Shown: positions 10,330 through 23,230 of the stretch, piece by piece | How positions within the stretch are numbered: the stretch's first letter is position 1 | How the letters are laid out: each line of letters starts with the position of its first letter | DNA from: Dioscorea cayenensis subsp. rotundata | Taxonomy: Eukaryota > Streptophyta > Magnoliopsida > Dioscoreales > Dioscoreaceae | Direction of reading: 5' to 3' | Assembly (NCBI RefSeq): GCF_009730915.1 | Contig: NC_052477.1 | Coordinates: 372,001 to 436,000 of the forward strand | Length of the DNA: 64,000 nucleotides | Translations under genes and position numbers: made by a program | Notes under the pieces: model-generated | What the model saw: only the letters and a program-made list of their open reading frames with translations | What the model was told of the DNA's origin: nothing | Databases searched by the model: none

Positions 10330-11190
10330 AATGTTGAATTGTCCCTTTTAATGTTGCTTGATTGTTCGAAGTCAACTTTATTCTCATTTCTGGAAATCCA
10401 AATCCCCAAGCAAAATCACTTTATTCTGCTGGTTGGTCAGAGAAAACAAAATTCTTACTCTTGACAATCTATTCAAAAAAGGTCGTAATCCTAATGCCAT
10501 CGACACATGCATTCTTTGTCATAATGACTCGGAAACGATGGAACATCTTTTCTTGAATGCAAATATGCGGAGCGTATTTGGTCCTTCTTCAAACAAAACC
10601 TTGATATTGAGTCTTCCCCATCCTCGATGATCTCAATATTTGGACCATTTTGGATCCCCTCATTAATTTCCTCTCGTCCGAACACGGGGACCTCGCTACT
10701 GAGCCATAATCCTGGAATATTTGGGACGAACGAAAAGCAATCGCATTTTAACCTTACTTGCCTACCTATTATTTCAATTTTATACAAGTCTCGCTAATAT
10801 CCTTTGCTTTCTTGGCTTTCAACGATTTAGAAAGCCTTCATCAGGATACCACGGAGCCACTCGGAGGATCAAGCGCTCTCTCCACTTCCGGCACTAGACC
10901 CACCGATTTCACTCGGCGATTCGATTGCACCCTAGCGATCGAGGGAGTAGTCCTCCTATCTCATCACTGTGAGGCGGGCACTGTGTCTCCAGACGGTTGA
11001 CTTCGGCCGTCCCACTTTGTCTCATTTTATCTTTCTTCCCGTATTGATTTTTGCTTTTCACTGCTTTTTCCCTCATCCCCGGTGAGGATTTTCGAGTTTA
11101 TTATTTTTATTTTTAGACTTTTCTCGTTCATGACCTTTTCTCTATCAGTCACTGCATTTCTAATAAATTAGTGGTTTTATCCACTTTATT
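10330..11190 (+). mobile_element. 5'-truncated L1-type LINE, 3' end only
   Basis: A frame at 10358-10630 reads SPSKITLFCWLVRENK then CILCHNDSETMEHLF, the zinc-binding domain (zf-RVT) found after the reverse transcriptase in plant LINEs. The following sequence, IWDERKAIAF-like and then the 3' UTR ending GTGGTTTTATCCACTTT, matches the element at 25.5-28.8 kb, so the two are copies of one family. The coding part has decayed after the zinc-binding domain. No clear poly(A) or target duplication was found; the start is set by loss of similarity and is approximate. Confidence 0.75.
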
Positions 11191-11720
11191 CATGTTGTAT
11201 GATTTTGGTCTACTAACATTTGGACATGTTGGTACACTCATTGGTTAAGTTTTAGAAGCACTTGTGCATCATCTAGTGATAAGCGAATGGTTCAAGGGCA
11301 GCAAAATCAAGATCCATGGCTGATGGCCCCCTCCACCATTCACTTAACAAAGTGAAGCATTTAATTTGGAGGACCACTTCCATTTCTTAAAGCAAAAGCA
11401 TTATTTGAGCAAAAAAGGTGGCAGCATGAAAAGAGAACAATTATAAACAAGCTCCTTAATATTTCCCCCCACATTATTAAAATTTTTCACAAACTTCAAC
11501 CTTAATGTCTACTAGCTAGTAGTACTCTAGCTCTCATCATCATCATCATTATAAACTATTATATATATATATATATATATATTAATATATCTGAAACTCA
11601 TCATTCTCTATACATGCATTAATATTTACATATATGATCGATGTCTGTACATGCAACTGGTTTAATTAGTTCTATGCTATTTTAATTAACCATTAAGCTA
11701 CAAAGCAAAACTCTCATGAA
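11191..11720. other. Intergenic with TA microsatellite
   Basis: This is the 3' flank of the Aux/IAA gene. A (TA)n run lies at about 11560-11583. No gene was recognised. Confidence 0.6.
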
Positions 11721-12751
11721 CTAGCAGTTATCAGCTCTTGTGATCTTCACCCTCTTCACAGTCGCTAGAAACATCCTGACAAACAGAAAAAGCAAAAGAA
11801 AGCAAGTCAAAACTACATATATTGTATTATACATATATAGTTAAATTTAATACCAATAACATTAATGCTAATATAATTAATTATGATGTATATATTAAGC
11901 ATAAGCATACTCCCAAGGGACATCTCCAACCATCATCCAGTCTCCTTCTTTGTCTTCATAAATAAGTACATGACTGTTCTTTGAAGGTACTTGTGCAAGA
12001 TCAGGACCTGCACCAAGTTCACATGCATATTATAAATATACAGACATGCATGATGAATTATATGTAATTAATTATATAAAATGCAGATATATATATATAT
12101 ATATATATTTAGATAGTACTATATATATATATATATAATAAAGACATACGAAGAATGGAAGTTCTGAACATCTTGCTAAGAGTTTTGGTAAGGGCTTCAT
12201 AGCTGTTAAGAGTGAACAAATCAAGCTTGCGGCCAATTGGAATGCCATCCATGTTAACCTTGACAAAGAAAGTGGTAGGATGGCGATGATGGCTTCTTTT
12301 ATCTTCCAAAGTGCTCCTAAGAAGTTGTTTGATTGGTGGCCAATCAGATCCTTGATCCCTAATTATATATGAACAACACATCATATAAAATATATTTGCT
12401 ACATTTGATGATCAATGAGACTTGCAAGTCTATCTCAAGCATGTATAAGACTATATATATATGTGAAATTAATTAAAGGTGGCAGCTGGAATTTAACTTG
12501 ATGAAAAAAAACACACACACACACACACAAGCATGAAAATGCAAGTTTTCAGTTAATGGGCACAAGAAGAACAAAGTGCATATATATATATATGTATACC
12601 TTGCAATGGAAGAAGATGATGATATGCTGAGGCCTAGTCTTAAATCAGTGCTTAAGTCTCTGGCTGGTCTGGAGAAGGATGAAGCAGTGGAGAGAGCAGG
12701 GTGGCTACTGCTATCTGTTGAAGATGATGGAGAGCTACCTCTTTCTCCCAT
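11721..12751 (-). CDS. Non-canonical Aux/IAA repressor of the IAA20/30/31 type
   Basis: Four exons: 12751-12600, 12358-12150, 12007-11911, 11775-11721, giving 170 residues. Domain I is short, with LRLGL (residues 37-41), the LxLxL repression motif that recruits TOPLESS. The degron core of classical Aux/IAA proteins (GWPPV) is here DWPPI (residues 56-60), as in Arabidopsis IAA31, so TIR1/AFB-driven auxin degradation should be weak. The PB1 part is complete: [18 protein letters not shown] with the basic face, and [19 protein letters not shown] with the acidic OPCA face; it ends [12 protein letters not shown]. The protein is nuclear and binds ARF factors. Two GAGACA elements upstream (13943-13948, 14093-14098; TGTCTC on the gene strand) could be auxin response elements but are short enough to be chance. 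Confidence 0.93.
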
Positions 12752-13091
12752 TAATTTGAGCTAGCTAGCTGATAGAATAGGAGATCAACTCTTAATTTCT
12801 AGCTTTCTCTCTCTCTCTCTCACTCTCTCTTTTTGTATAAATATAAAAACATATATAGATATATATATAAGTGTAGATATATATCTTAAAGAATTGAGAA
12901 AGAGAGAGAGAGAATAAGAGACTTTTTTCCTTTCAAGTTTCAACTACTAGTGCTTAATGCAAAATATATACTAATTAATTAACAAGGTGGTAGCTAGCTA
13001 GACATAATTAAGGAAGAGAAGACAAAACACCTAGTCATCATGAGGATCAGAAGCTTGGTTTGTTTAATTACTTACTTCTAAGGTAATTAAC

Positions 13092-13114
13092 TAATTAATT
13101 AATTAATTAATTAA
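13092..13114. repeat. TTAA microsatellite
   Basis: Uninterrupted TAAT/TTAA tetranucleotide array upstream of the Aux/IAA gene. Confidence 0.9.
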
Positions 13115-13901
13115 TCATCTTGTAACCCCCACTCTTTTAATATATAAAAATAGAAAAAGGAGAATATGAGAAGCAGCACTTTGATGAACATGTTGGGTGG
13201 TTAGGGAGTGCTTAACTTGAGAAGGGAAGAGTTCAAGTAATTAATTAAAAATAATAATAATAATTATTATTATATATATATATATAGATAGATGATGATA
13301 TTCACAAGAGCTTGCATGCATGGTCTTTAATTCTCTGTTATAATTATTTGTTGTGAATTGTGATAATTTGGCATGAAATCTGGTGATGATCATCTGGTGG
13401 TACATGCATGGCCTCCCAAACTAGGCACAGCAATAGCTCAAAAGGCCAAACATTGATAACATGCTTACCAACCAAGATGTAAGGGAAAAATAGCAAGTCA
13501 CTGTTTTTATAGGCAGACAAACTCCCCACCTCCTTTGTTCTATGCCTCCTCCTTGCTACTTAAAATATAATTAATTAATTTGCATGACTTATTATTATTA
13601 GTCTTCTCAAGTCTTTATTTTAATTAACTAGACATACACTATTATTAATTTAAATAAACAAAACCTCCATTAATTATATATATATATATACCTTTCAATA
13701 TCACGTGCTACTTTTAACAACTTGTGTGCATGCATGTTTCTTTCAGAATCATTTTAAAACTAAGCAAGATCTTTTAAGCATGAAACTTGATGTTAATTAA
13801 TTAATTATGGGAATTAACCAATGAGATAGAGATGGCTTCTAGCTAATAAGTATATTATATATATATATATGTATATCTAAAAGAGAGACTGAGAAAAGGA
13901 G

Positions 13902-13904
<3 letters not shown>

Positions 13905-13934
<30 letters not shown>
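13905..13934. repeat. TA dinucleotide microsatellite
   Basis: Uninterrupted (TA)n run in the intergenic region between the Aux/IAA gene and PPOX1. Confidence 0.9.
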
Positions 13935-13937
<3 letters not shown>

Positions 13938-15437
13938 GAGGAGAGACAAGGTGGGGGATGGGGTTTGAAGTACATAATTAAAAAAAAGGAAGAAGGTTTA
14001 GAAAGGAGTTTGATATATATATATTGTGGAAGGTTGGAAGGTTTTAAGTAATGGAGGACCCTTAAAAAGGAAGACATGAAGGCGACTCCAAGGAGACATG
14101 CAATCAACTATATCCCCACACACTTCAAAAGTGAAGGCAACCAACTTCTATCTATGACCAACCTTAACTCCTATTATTTCATTCTATATATGTATATATA
14201 TATATATACATATAAACAAAGAAAAGCACACCTATATGTACTCTTGTCCAAGCTTGAACAAGGATTAGAAACTCATGCTGTATAGCTAGTTAATAATTAC
14301 TTGTATAAATTAAATAATAATTAAAAAAAAAAAGTGTGAAAGTTGGAGAGGGATGTTGACTGAGTTTGGTAAAGAGATCATGAAGAAAGATATATGGTCA
14401 ATCTTGTTCCTAAAGAAAAGGGAAAATGAAGGGAAGGAGTAGTAACAAGGCAAAGAAACAGTGGAAGTTTGTTCCCCCAATGTTGCTTCATTTGCTGCCC
14501 TTTCTCTCGGACCTATGTTCCCTTCCTTTAGTGCATGCATATATATGCATGAACAACTCCAAGGACACGTTACAATATTGCTCCTAGGATCTCTACAAAT
14601 TAACTTTTTTTTTTAATTAATCTTTACTGCTTGTAAGACATGCTTGACAGAGAACACTAATCCCCATGTCTTACAACTCATCACAATGCCTCTATTGTCC
14701 CCTCCATACATTACTCTTTTTACCATGCCTTTGTTATTGATTTCATCATGTTGTCTAATGTAATCTCTTTTTTATTTTTTATTATTATTATTTTTTTTAA
14801 GGCTTTGGCTTTTGAGCTGCCTGGACAATTAAGCATGTCTCCTATGAGAAGGGTGGTCCTTGAAAGGCAGAATGAATACTATTTCATGGCATCTGCTTTT
14901 GTGGACTTTGCTCAGCATATCTCCTCCTTTAAGAATGTCTGGTGTGTTTTTTTGTTCATGCGCCAGAGCTACTACACTCATCTTTTATGATTGAATGTTT
15001 GATTGTATTTATGACATAATGCTTTTTTAAATATGTTTTCAGATCTAAAACTATATAATGAATGACAAGTTAATTTCACTAAATAATAATAATAATAATA
15101 AAAGTGGAGCTTGCAGCTGAAGATAAAGGTAAATGGAAAGTGGAAGGCAAGCATGATAAGGGAATAATAAGTTGGGGACTCTGCCCCTATCTTGATAGTG
15201 TAACATCCTGGACCATTTTTTTTTGTACCTTTATCATTGCAACAAATTAAGGGATATAAACTGCACAAAAGAGAATTTCTCATATTATGTTGGCCGGTGG
15301 TTTAGAAAGATAATAAAACACAAGAACAATCTACAGATTGAGATGCTGTTCAAAAAGATCTGGTCCCAAGAAGTAGAGCATTTGCTCCGGAACAATACTA
15401 CAAGGGGTCACCTAAATACAAATTGATGACTTTAATT

Positions 15438-18400
15438 TTATTTGTAAGCATACTTGGCTAGAAAATCAGATACCACTGATGCACTTTCATAAGCTCCTTC
15501 CACACACCTACCCAATGCAACACCGGCTACGTAATTGCCTCCGAGAAATAGTCCCTCGTAACCGGCTTTGCTAAGGGCAGTTTTTGCAGATTCTAGGTGG
15601 TCAAGATGTCCGATCAGGAACTGGGGTATGGCTTGTGGCCAGACTCTCACACCAAGTGGTAGAGGGTCTTCAGCCTTTGGATTGATAAGCATCTTCCTCA
15701 GGTCACGGTCGACCGCTTCCACAAGTTCATCCTCAGTCTGCAAAGTCATTTTGTAATGTCATAGTAAGAGAATTGGCCAAATGATCAAATCATTAACCTG
15801 GATATGATAAGTAATAATCAGTATTCACCAAAATGAAATACCTTGGATACAATTCCAGTGTTGGTAGCACCTCCTATGTAGTTAAGAAGCAGTACTCTTC
15901 CCGAGGGAGCTCGATTTGGAAATAGCGATGAGCTATAAATTGTTCCTGGTAGCAATTTAAGGTGGTTAACAACTTGGATAATATCTTCTTCTAAAAAAGA
16001 TGTTAGATATAGCACAGCTCATGTGGTTCTGCATCCATGCATGTATAAAATATATGGAAAGTGATATGTCATTGTGCATCACAAAAGTTGAATACAGTGG
16101 CAGTGTAACATGTCAAATAAGAAAAGAAAGAGTAATAGCAGTTCGTCGATTATGACATTGCATAGTTAAAACAGTAACAGAAGATATTAAAAGGGGGAAG
16201 ATGAGAATGCTAAACTCAACACGTGAAACAATATAATGAAAAAAATAGTGCAGTAGACAGATGGAAGCCAATAGGCTTCCAGAGAATATAAATTGATGGC
16301 ATTGAAATGAAACAAGCCCATGCAAAACAAAAGACTAAAATTCTCTGCATTTAACAAGCATAGAAGTTCATTAGATTGGTATGTGCAGAAGGTCAATTGG
16401 TTGGGAAGAAGCAAATCCACATAGAAACTGGATAGAAACTGTAAAGCAAATAGAAATTATGGAAAACGTAATCCCTTTACAAGATTTGTTAAGTTGATGA
16501 ATTTATTAACCATCAGGAGTATGTGTGCAACAAATAAGAAGCATATCAAGCCACAAAATTTAACAATGCAGTATCCCAATTACACACATGGAAGATTTAG
16601 AATCATGAAGGAAAAACAGTCACCTAAAGTTTCCACCCCTTGACTTCGTGGATGTAATTGGCCAAAACCCTTAAGCTCACCATCAATTAAACATTCCTTC
16701 CGGATTGCTTCTTTAGGGTATGAAATAGTAACAGCAGCAACTGGTGGGTAATAGAACTTTGACAAAGCATCTGCAGCATCAACCTGAATGGGAAAAAAAC
16801 ACAATCTCACAATTTCCGATAGTATTCCACACTGGAAAAGAATTATACAATAATATTAAATTTACAAGTAGATGAAGGGGCATGTGAGATTAGTCTCCTG
16901 ATTTTGCTGTCATGCAACTTCTGAACATCATCAGACTAGCGAGAATATAAGCATGGCTCACCCGCTTGGATTCCTTTTTGCCTTTGCTGAACATATGATA
17001 TTTGTCGCTAACCTCAACAATCCAATAGCAACAATTATGACTACACAGGAAAAATGGAAAAGGAAGCCTCATTTCATTAGCAATTTAGCATTGTTTGTCT
17101 TGTCATTTGTATTACAAAGCTGTGAACTGTCACAATGACTTGAGAGGGGTGGGTTCACCAACAGGAAAGTGTACAGTAGAGCTTTCTTCCCCAAGAAAAC
17201 AATATAGCATGGCATGTTAATTGAAGTATAATAGTTCCACTCAACATTCAAGCCATCAATGTGGATTCTACCCTTAAAATTTGACACATTTTTATTACAC
17301 ATAAGGTGCATGATGTCCTAGTAAAGCAGAAGAGAGATTGCATCTTAAATCAGCAAAAGAGTATATTTGCAGAAATTTCATTCAAAATCTACTTGGAAAG
17401 CCTTGGCACTATAGCATACCGAAAGAGGATGTAACAAACTTGCAGCAACATAGGATGGAATGGTCATGACAACACTTCGGGTTTGGACAGACATTAGCCC
17501 TTCTGGTGTTTCATATGTTAATGTATACCCTTGACTGTCCATTTTTTTAATGCTGGTCAGTTTCCATGATAGTTTAATTCTGCTGCCCAACCTGCCAATT
17601 TAAGAGAAGAAAATTGAGGGGCAAACTTGGTTATTACAGATAAAGCACAAAACTAAACACCAAATTTAATGGGTGTACATAAGCAGTAACTAGACTGTCA
17701 AAACTTATTTTAACAAGGTTTATTATATATTTGGTACAAACAAGGTTTGAAATGAGTACATACCTTGAACAAATTGCCTCAGGTAGCATGCCAAGTCCTT
17801 TCCTAAAGGATCCCACTGTCTGTCCCTTGGGTTTAGGCAACCGCCTGCATTTTACACGATTTGGGAAATGGGAAAAGGATGAAGAGTAAGAAAACCAGTA
17901 ACAAAAAAATCAGAGGATATGAATTGCTATACGGATCTCTGGGTGTCTTAGGACTTTTGCTCTTCTCCCGAATTGCTTTGAATGTCCCACCAATAATACT
18001 TCCACCATTCTGTTCCAATTTCCACACTCTTCCAAAGGCAGCTTTCATGCTAAGCTTAGCAGGATCACCAGCATAAACACCTGTATTACTGCAAAATTAA
18101 ACATCCATGGAACTAAAAAAATTTAAAAAGGCATATGCCCTTCCTAAAAGACTTATAGTCACTAGAAATCAGGTTTAATCATAGATAAAAGCTGGCACTC
18201 CAATCGGTTGACTCCACTGGACAAAGGTGGTGAAATGAAAAGTTTGGTAACTTCATTATGAGTACAAAAAGGCTAGAGAATTTCTAAGCCTCACCAAACA
18301 GCACTGAATAAATTAACAAACTTACAACATGCACAGACAAAGAAAACACAATAAAGATGCAGACAACCTGAACAGAATGGCTCTATCAATCGCTCGAAAA

Positions 18401-19207
18401 CCTCATCTCCAAGATTTCGCCTCACAAACTCCTCAACCGTCTCCTCATGCCCCTAAAACCTTGTCCACAAGAACAAGTCCATTAAAATAATCACCAACAA
18501 TTACTCAAGGGAGAACACAAAGACAAAAATGGAAGAACAAAATCGGATTTTTCCGTGACATACTGGGGGAGGAGGGCGGATACCAATGGCACCGAATCCA
18601 GCCCTGATTTTACCTCCAAGACTCATCAAGTCAAAGAAGGGCAAATCTGTGGGCTTTCCCGGCACCGGCCTCAGCTTTCCATCCCACAAAACGAAACGCG
18701 GAGCTTCAGGATCCCCGAGAACCAAATCATCCTTCAATCCACTGTCCACCTGCGCACAATTCCCATCATTTCTGACAACAAAATCAAACAAATGCGCGAA
18801 CCTAAAACCAGAGGACAATGGAAGCATACCGCCATGGAGAGCACGGGGTCGGATGGCTGAAAACTATTGGGACCCTCTTCCCACAAATACCCATCCCTCT
18901 CCACGGTAGTGATATTCCCGCCAACACGACCCCGTGCCTCAGTGACGAGGACCTCCCCCACAGCGCTGGAGTGTCTAGTGATCAGCGCCTGGGCAGTGCA
19001 CAGCCCGCTAATCCCTCCACCAACCACGACACAATCCACTGAAATTCTCCCCGCCGGTTCACCGGCGCCTTGGGAGGGGGAAATCGTCGACTCGCTCGCT
19101 ATAGAACACCGGATCCACCTCCGGCGCGTCATCGAGCGGCTCCGGGCATTGCTGAATGGCTTCAGGGAGAAGGACGCTGTGGAGATCGACGTCGCCGAGG
19201 CCGCCAT
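15438..19207 (-). CDS. PPOX1: Protoporphyrinogen oxidase 1, plastid form
   Basis: Nine exons: 19207-18830, 18749-18564, 18452-18368, 18080-17933, 17844-17764, 17591-17420, 16783-16624, 15945-15842, 15737-15438, giving 537 residues. The enzyme oxidises protoporphyrinogen IX to protoporphyrin IX, the last step shared by haem and chlorophyll synthesis. Residues 1-45 ([18 protein letters not shown], Ser/Arg-rich) look like a chloroplast transit peptide. The FAD-binding Rossmann motif [13 protein letters not shown] follows at about 60-72, then GRVGGNITT and [11 protein letters not shown]. Other landmarks are [48 protein letters not shown] and the C-terminal [20 protein letters not shown] with YAYK at the end. 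An in-frame ATG at 19282 would add 25 residues without an obvious purpose, so 19207 is preferred. The gene appears intact and full length. Confidence 0.96.
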
Positions 19208-19675
19208 CGTAGCGAGAAGCGAGAGAGCGCAGCGAGCGACGTCCCTCACTGTCGATAAATCTGATCCTTTTCGGAGATCCAAAATACCTAAAACACCCCT
19301 ACATTTCTTAAATAATAAAGAAAAATATTAAAAGCACTAACCTTTCTTTGTTACAGACAGTGATGATGAATTGATGATGAGTAACAAACCATACAACAAT
19401 TGCTTAAAATTTCTTCTTAGTTTCATTACAAACACACTCCCAAAATTATTATATCATCTTGGTTTGGTTTCCAAGCAAATCACTTGACATACAATAAATA
19501 CATAAGACTGACAAAATTTGCAGAGGCTAATTGTGCATCTTTAAACAAAAACATTTCTTTATAAATAATTTAAGAGAAAAATTGTTACCAAAGACACTAT
19601 ACAAAAAAAATCACCGTGTGACACAAACATTGTAATGTTGTCTACATTTTTACATGAACAACAAACTAGACACCT
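19208..19675. promoter_or_regulatory. PPOX1 upstream region and POT1 3' flank
   Basis: This is a 468 bp spacer between the PPOX1 start and the POT1 stop codon, both on the minus strand. It must hold the PPOX1 leader and core promoter as well as the POT1 polyadenylation signal. AATAAA-like strings occur but none can be singled out. Confidence 0.4.
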
Positions 19676-22600
19676 TCATCCACGCATGATAGTGCAATCA
19701 ATCCAATAGCGTTCATCGATCCAGGGATCGGCGTTAATGCCATTGACGAAATATGACTTGATACAACACCACACCCATGGTGGATCTCTTGTGGAATCCG
19801 AAGGCCCTGCTTCATCATTGTCCCTGGTTCCAAGTAGCTTTTTCAGTTTTGAAGATATAATCTCAGCATTTTGGCAATGTCCAAAAAACTTCTCCTGCCA
19901 TTAATATAATGTAAATCGCAAGCATAATATGGTCAGATTCAAAGATTCAAAGACATTCGCGAGCATAATATTATCAGCTAGTATTACCTTTCTTCATTAA
20001 TTTCCAATTTCATCAGTTTGGTTGGTTTTCACAGATATTCTCACGGCATTGCGAAATTAATAATCCTGTTATCTTCACCGGTTTGTAATTTTATTTGTAT
20101 AATTTCTGATGATACTCATATCATATTCATCAATTATACTGCTGATGGATAAGATCATGCATGTTAAGAGTAACAAAAATGCCAAAAATCGAATGTTTTT
20201 CAAAGATCTGCATAACACATGCATAAGATAATGCACGACATTGAAGAATATTCTTGTCTCAAAATAAGAGGGAAATAATCATCTTTTAAAAGCGTTTCTT
20301 AAAGTTCACATTAGACAACACGACATCAACTAGAATATCTAGATTTCAATTGAATGGCTTTATAGTTCAACCAACAGGAAATCTAAATATAACTCAGAGA
20401 AAGAAATTGAACATTTTACCGCATCTTTAACATATGCACGTATTCTTGCAGTAGGATCTTCTAGGGTCAAACTAATTTGACAACAATCTTGATCAAGTTG
20501 CAGTTCATGCGTTCTCCAAGGATGTGCAGCTAGTACTCGAACAATTGATTTGAATCTTTGAGATCTCTGTGCCCAAAAGAACAGAAGAGAAAAGCCTTTA
20601 TTTATCCCAAAAAAGATAGACAAGAAATTGTTCTTTTAGTTGCTATAAGGATAGTGCAATTTCTAACCAGAATTTGTTTTGAAACATAATACTATAGAAA
20701 TTGTAATAAATGTGTAATCCAAAAATAACTTTTATAAATGACTGCAATTAAACTCTACATATGTCCTAAAAAAATGTAATAAAGATATAAAAAAAAAATA
20801 TATCCAACCTAGCTTCTAAAATAAAAATTAACGAAGTATGTTCTCGAAGTATAAAAGTAAATAGACCTCTGAACATAGAAGAGACTCTCTCAATGAAAAA
20901 TATGGCACATCATCATAATCCTCAAAATCAAGCTCTGCAAAATAACAAAATATAAAGGACAAAGCAAATATTTTGAATTACAACCAACGAATTTAATTTA
21001 ATAATACTTTTACACATTTATTCAAACTTAAACTCAATTCATCACCTGTAATATTAGAAGGCTGATGAGAGCATGCCAAAGGTTGTCGCACTCGGGACGT
21101 AACTCGATTTTCATACTCACTAATTCAATACAAAAATTGATAATATAAAATATAAAGCAAAAAATTAAAACAATTCACAAAAAAAGTCCAATGAAAAGCA
21201 AAGAAGGATTCACACCGTATGTTCAATTTAACATTTGCATCCGCTTCTCCCAGAAAACGAATCTTACAAATGTTCTGCAGCAATCCTTTCCAAAATCCAC
21301 ACTCTGTTATAAAAGTCATGTTGCATAATTTTATCCACTGACTACCACTTTGTAGCTGAACAACCTCCTTAAAATGTTTGCCAACAACAACTCTGAGAAT
21401 AGATCCAACAGGAGGTATGGTCATATTATATGGCATGATTTCAAAATGTAATGGTAATGGGCTTTCTCCTTCTGCATCCAATCTGTTAGATAAGAACATA
21501 TATCATTCAGTAAATTCAGAACCTATAAAAGCAATCAACACTGGGGATTTATATTTTTCATAAATGTAAACAAGCTGTAAAATTGTTCTAAATTTCCTTA
21601 TTATCAATATTTTGAATCTTATACTCATCCTTAGTAATGATGAATATTGAGTAAAATCACCAAACCAAAATCTAATAGATTAGACCATCAATCATGTTGA
21701 TCTACATGCAAGGATCAACTAAATGATACCCAAAATTACATTGTTTTATGTGGTACCAATTTAATTTCAATTCATGCTTTTATTAATAAACCCATATACT
21801 AGTCTAACCAACAATGAACTATTTTTTTCCACCAAGATGCATCCTACATTTTAGACTGCTCCCATAATGAGTATCAAGTAAAACATTGAACCCAATCGCC
21901 ACCAAGTTAGAATATACATACTCTTGAGTAAAAGTCACAGGAGGAGCGTCTGTTCCATCCCACACAAACAGCATCCATTCATTGGTAGATAGCTCAACAA
22001 CATAGAGAACCTTCATCAACACAAGAATAATTTTTCACCAGTTACTAGTAAACATATATTTAAACAAAAAGGTGACTTACCTTACAAACTAAATCAATCT
22101 CAACGCCAATCTTGATGTCCTTCATCCGACACAAACAAGACACCGTAGCTACGGATTAAATTAATAAAATAAAATATTATTAGAGCTAGAAGAATTTAAA
22201 CAAAGTAACCAAAGAATGTTGTCAACTTGTGCTGGTAAGTTGATCATAAGAGGCGCTAGACATCAAGGTTGTAGAATAATAATTTCTGATAGAACATATA
22301 TTAATCACAACTAGTAATTATTAAAAATATTATGATATGATAAAAAAATCATAACATAACATTTGCTCAAAAACTTTAACATTGAGTATTCTATAAACAA
22401 AAAATGAAAAAAAAAAAATGTTTCAACATAAAAAATAAGAAATGTCTACCAAAAAATAAAAGTTTAAAACTAAAATGTTGCATGCATGAATAAACGTTGT
22501 TTAGTACATGAGAAGATTATAAAACAAATAAGTACTATATATATATATATAAACATATATGATTAATGGTGCTTGATAGTAGAATATTACATGTGTGTGA

Positions 22601-23194
22601 AGGATCCAACAACCAACTCCTGAGTTGTTGTAAAAGATTTTTGCCCTGACTTGAGAGAACATAATCAGCAGAAGCTTGATAAGGATGAGCATCACCCCCA
22701 TTTTTCCCTTCAAATAATCCAAATGAAGAGCGGCGCTTTTTGATATTGGATATAGTAATCACCTTTATAAATTTTCATCTATTCAAAAGATATTTGAGTT
22801 TCAAAGTTTAGTATATGAGACTCAAGTAAAATATCACACTGAATTTTATTTTAATTTCAAATATTTTAGCATGAAGGAATAAAAACTGACAATTGTTGTT
22901 CATGAATATCACATAAGTTCAAAATCAACAAAGAAAAATGAAGAAATTTTACTAGCAAAACTAAATCATACAAGTTGATGTGTATTAAGCAATCACTTGT
23001 TACAGTACACAGTTGCAGTACATGTTAGGCTATCCAAACCACGCAAATTTTCAAAACCTAACATATGAATAAATAAAAAGAAAAAATGAAGATCATAATA
23101 AGATCAATGAAAGCACTTGCGTAATATTCGAGTTTCAACAGGAGATCAAAGTTTGGGAAATAATCATAATAATTATATTATTATACACACACAC

Positions 23195-23230
<36 letters not shown>

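Larger units (their letters stand above)
12752..15437. other. Long AT-rich intergenic region with microsatellites
   Basis: This is the upstream region of the Aux/IAA gene and the 3' flank of PPOX1. It holds a CT run near 12804-12830, a TTAA array at about 13092-13114, and TA runs near 13272-13286, 13677-13690, 13905-13934 and 14188-14210. Open frames here, including 14748-14990, resemble no family I know. No RNA gene was seen. Confidence 0.6.

Noticed and set aside
10758-11000. 80-residue frame after the LINE zinc-binding domain
   Set aside because: It overlaps the decayed LINE 3' end and UTR; not a separate gene.
14748-14990. 80-residue open frame
   Set aside because: No family resemblance, no splice context; likely chance in AT-rich DNA.
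19208-19282. Upstream in-frame start for PPOX1
   Set aside because: The Ser-rich transit peptide starts naturally at 19207; the extension has no family counterpart.
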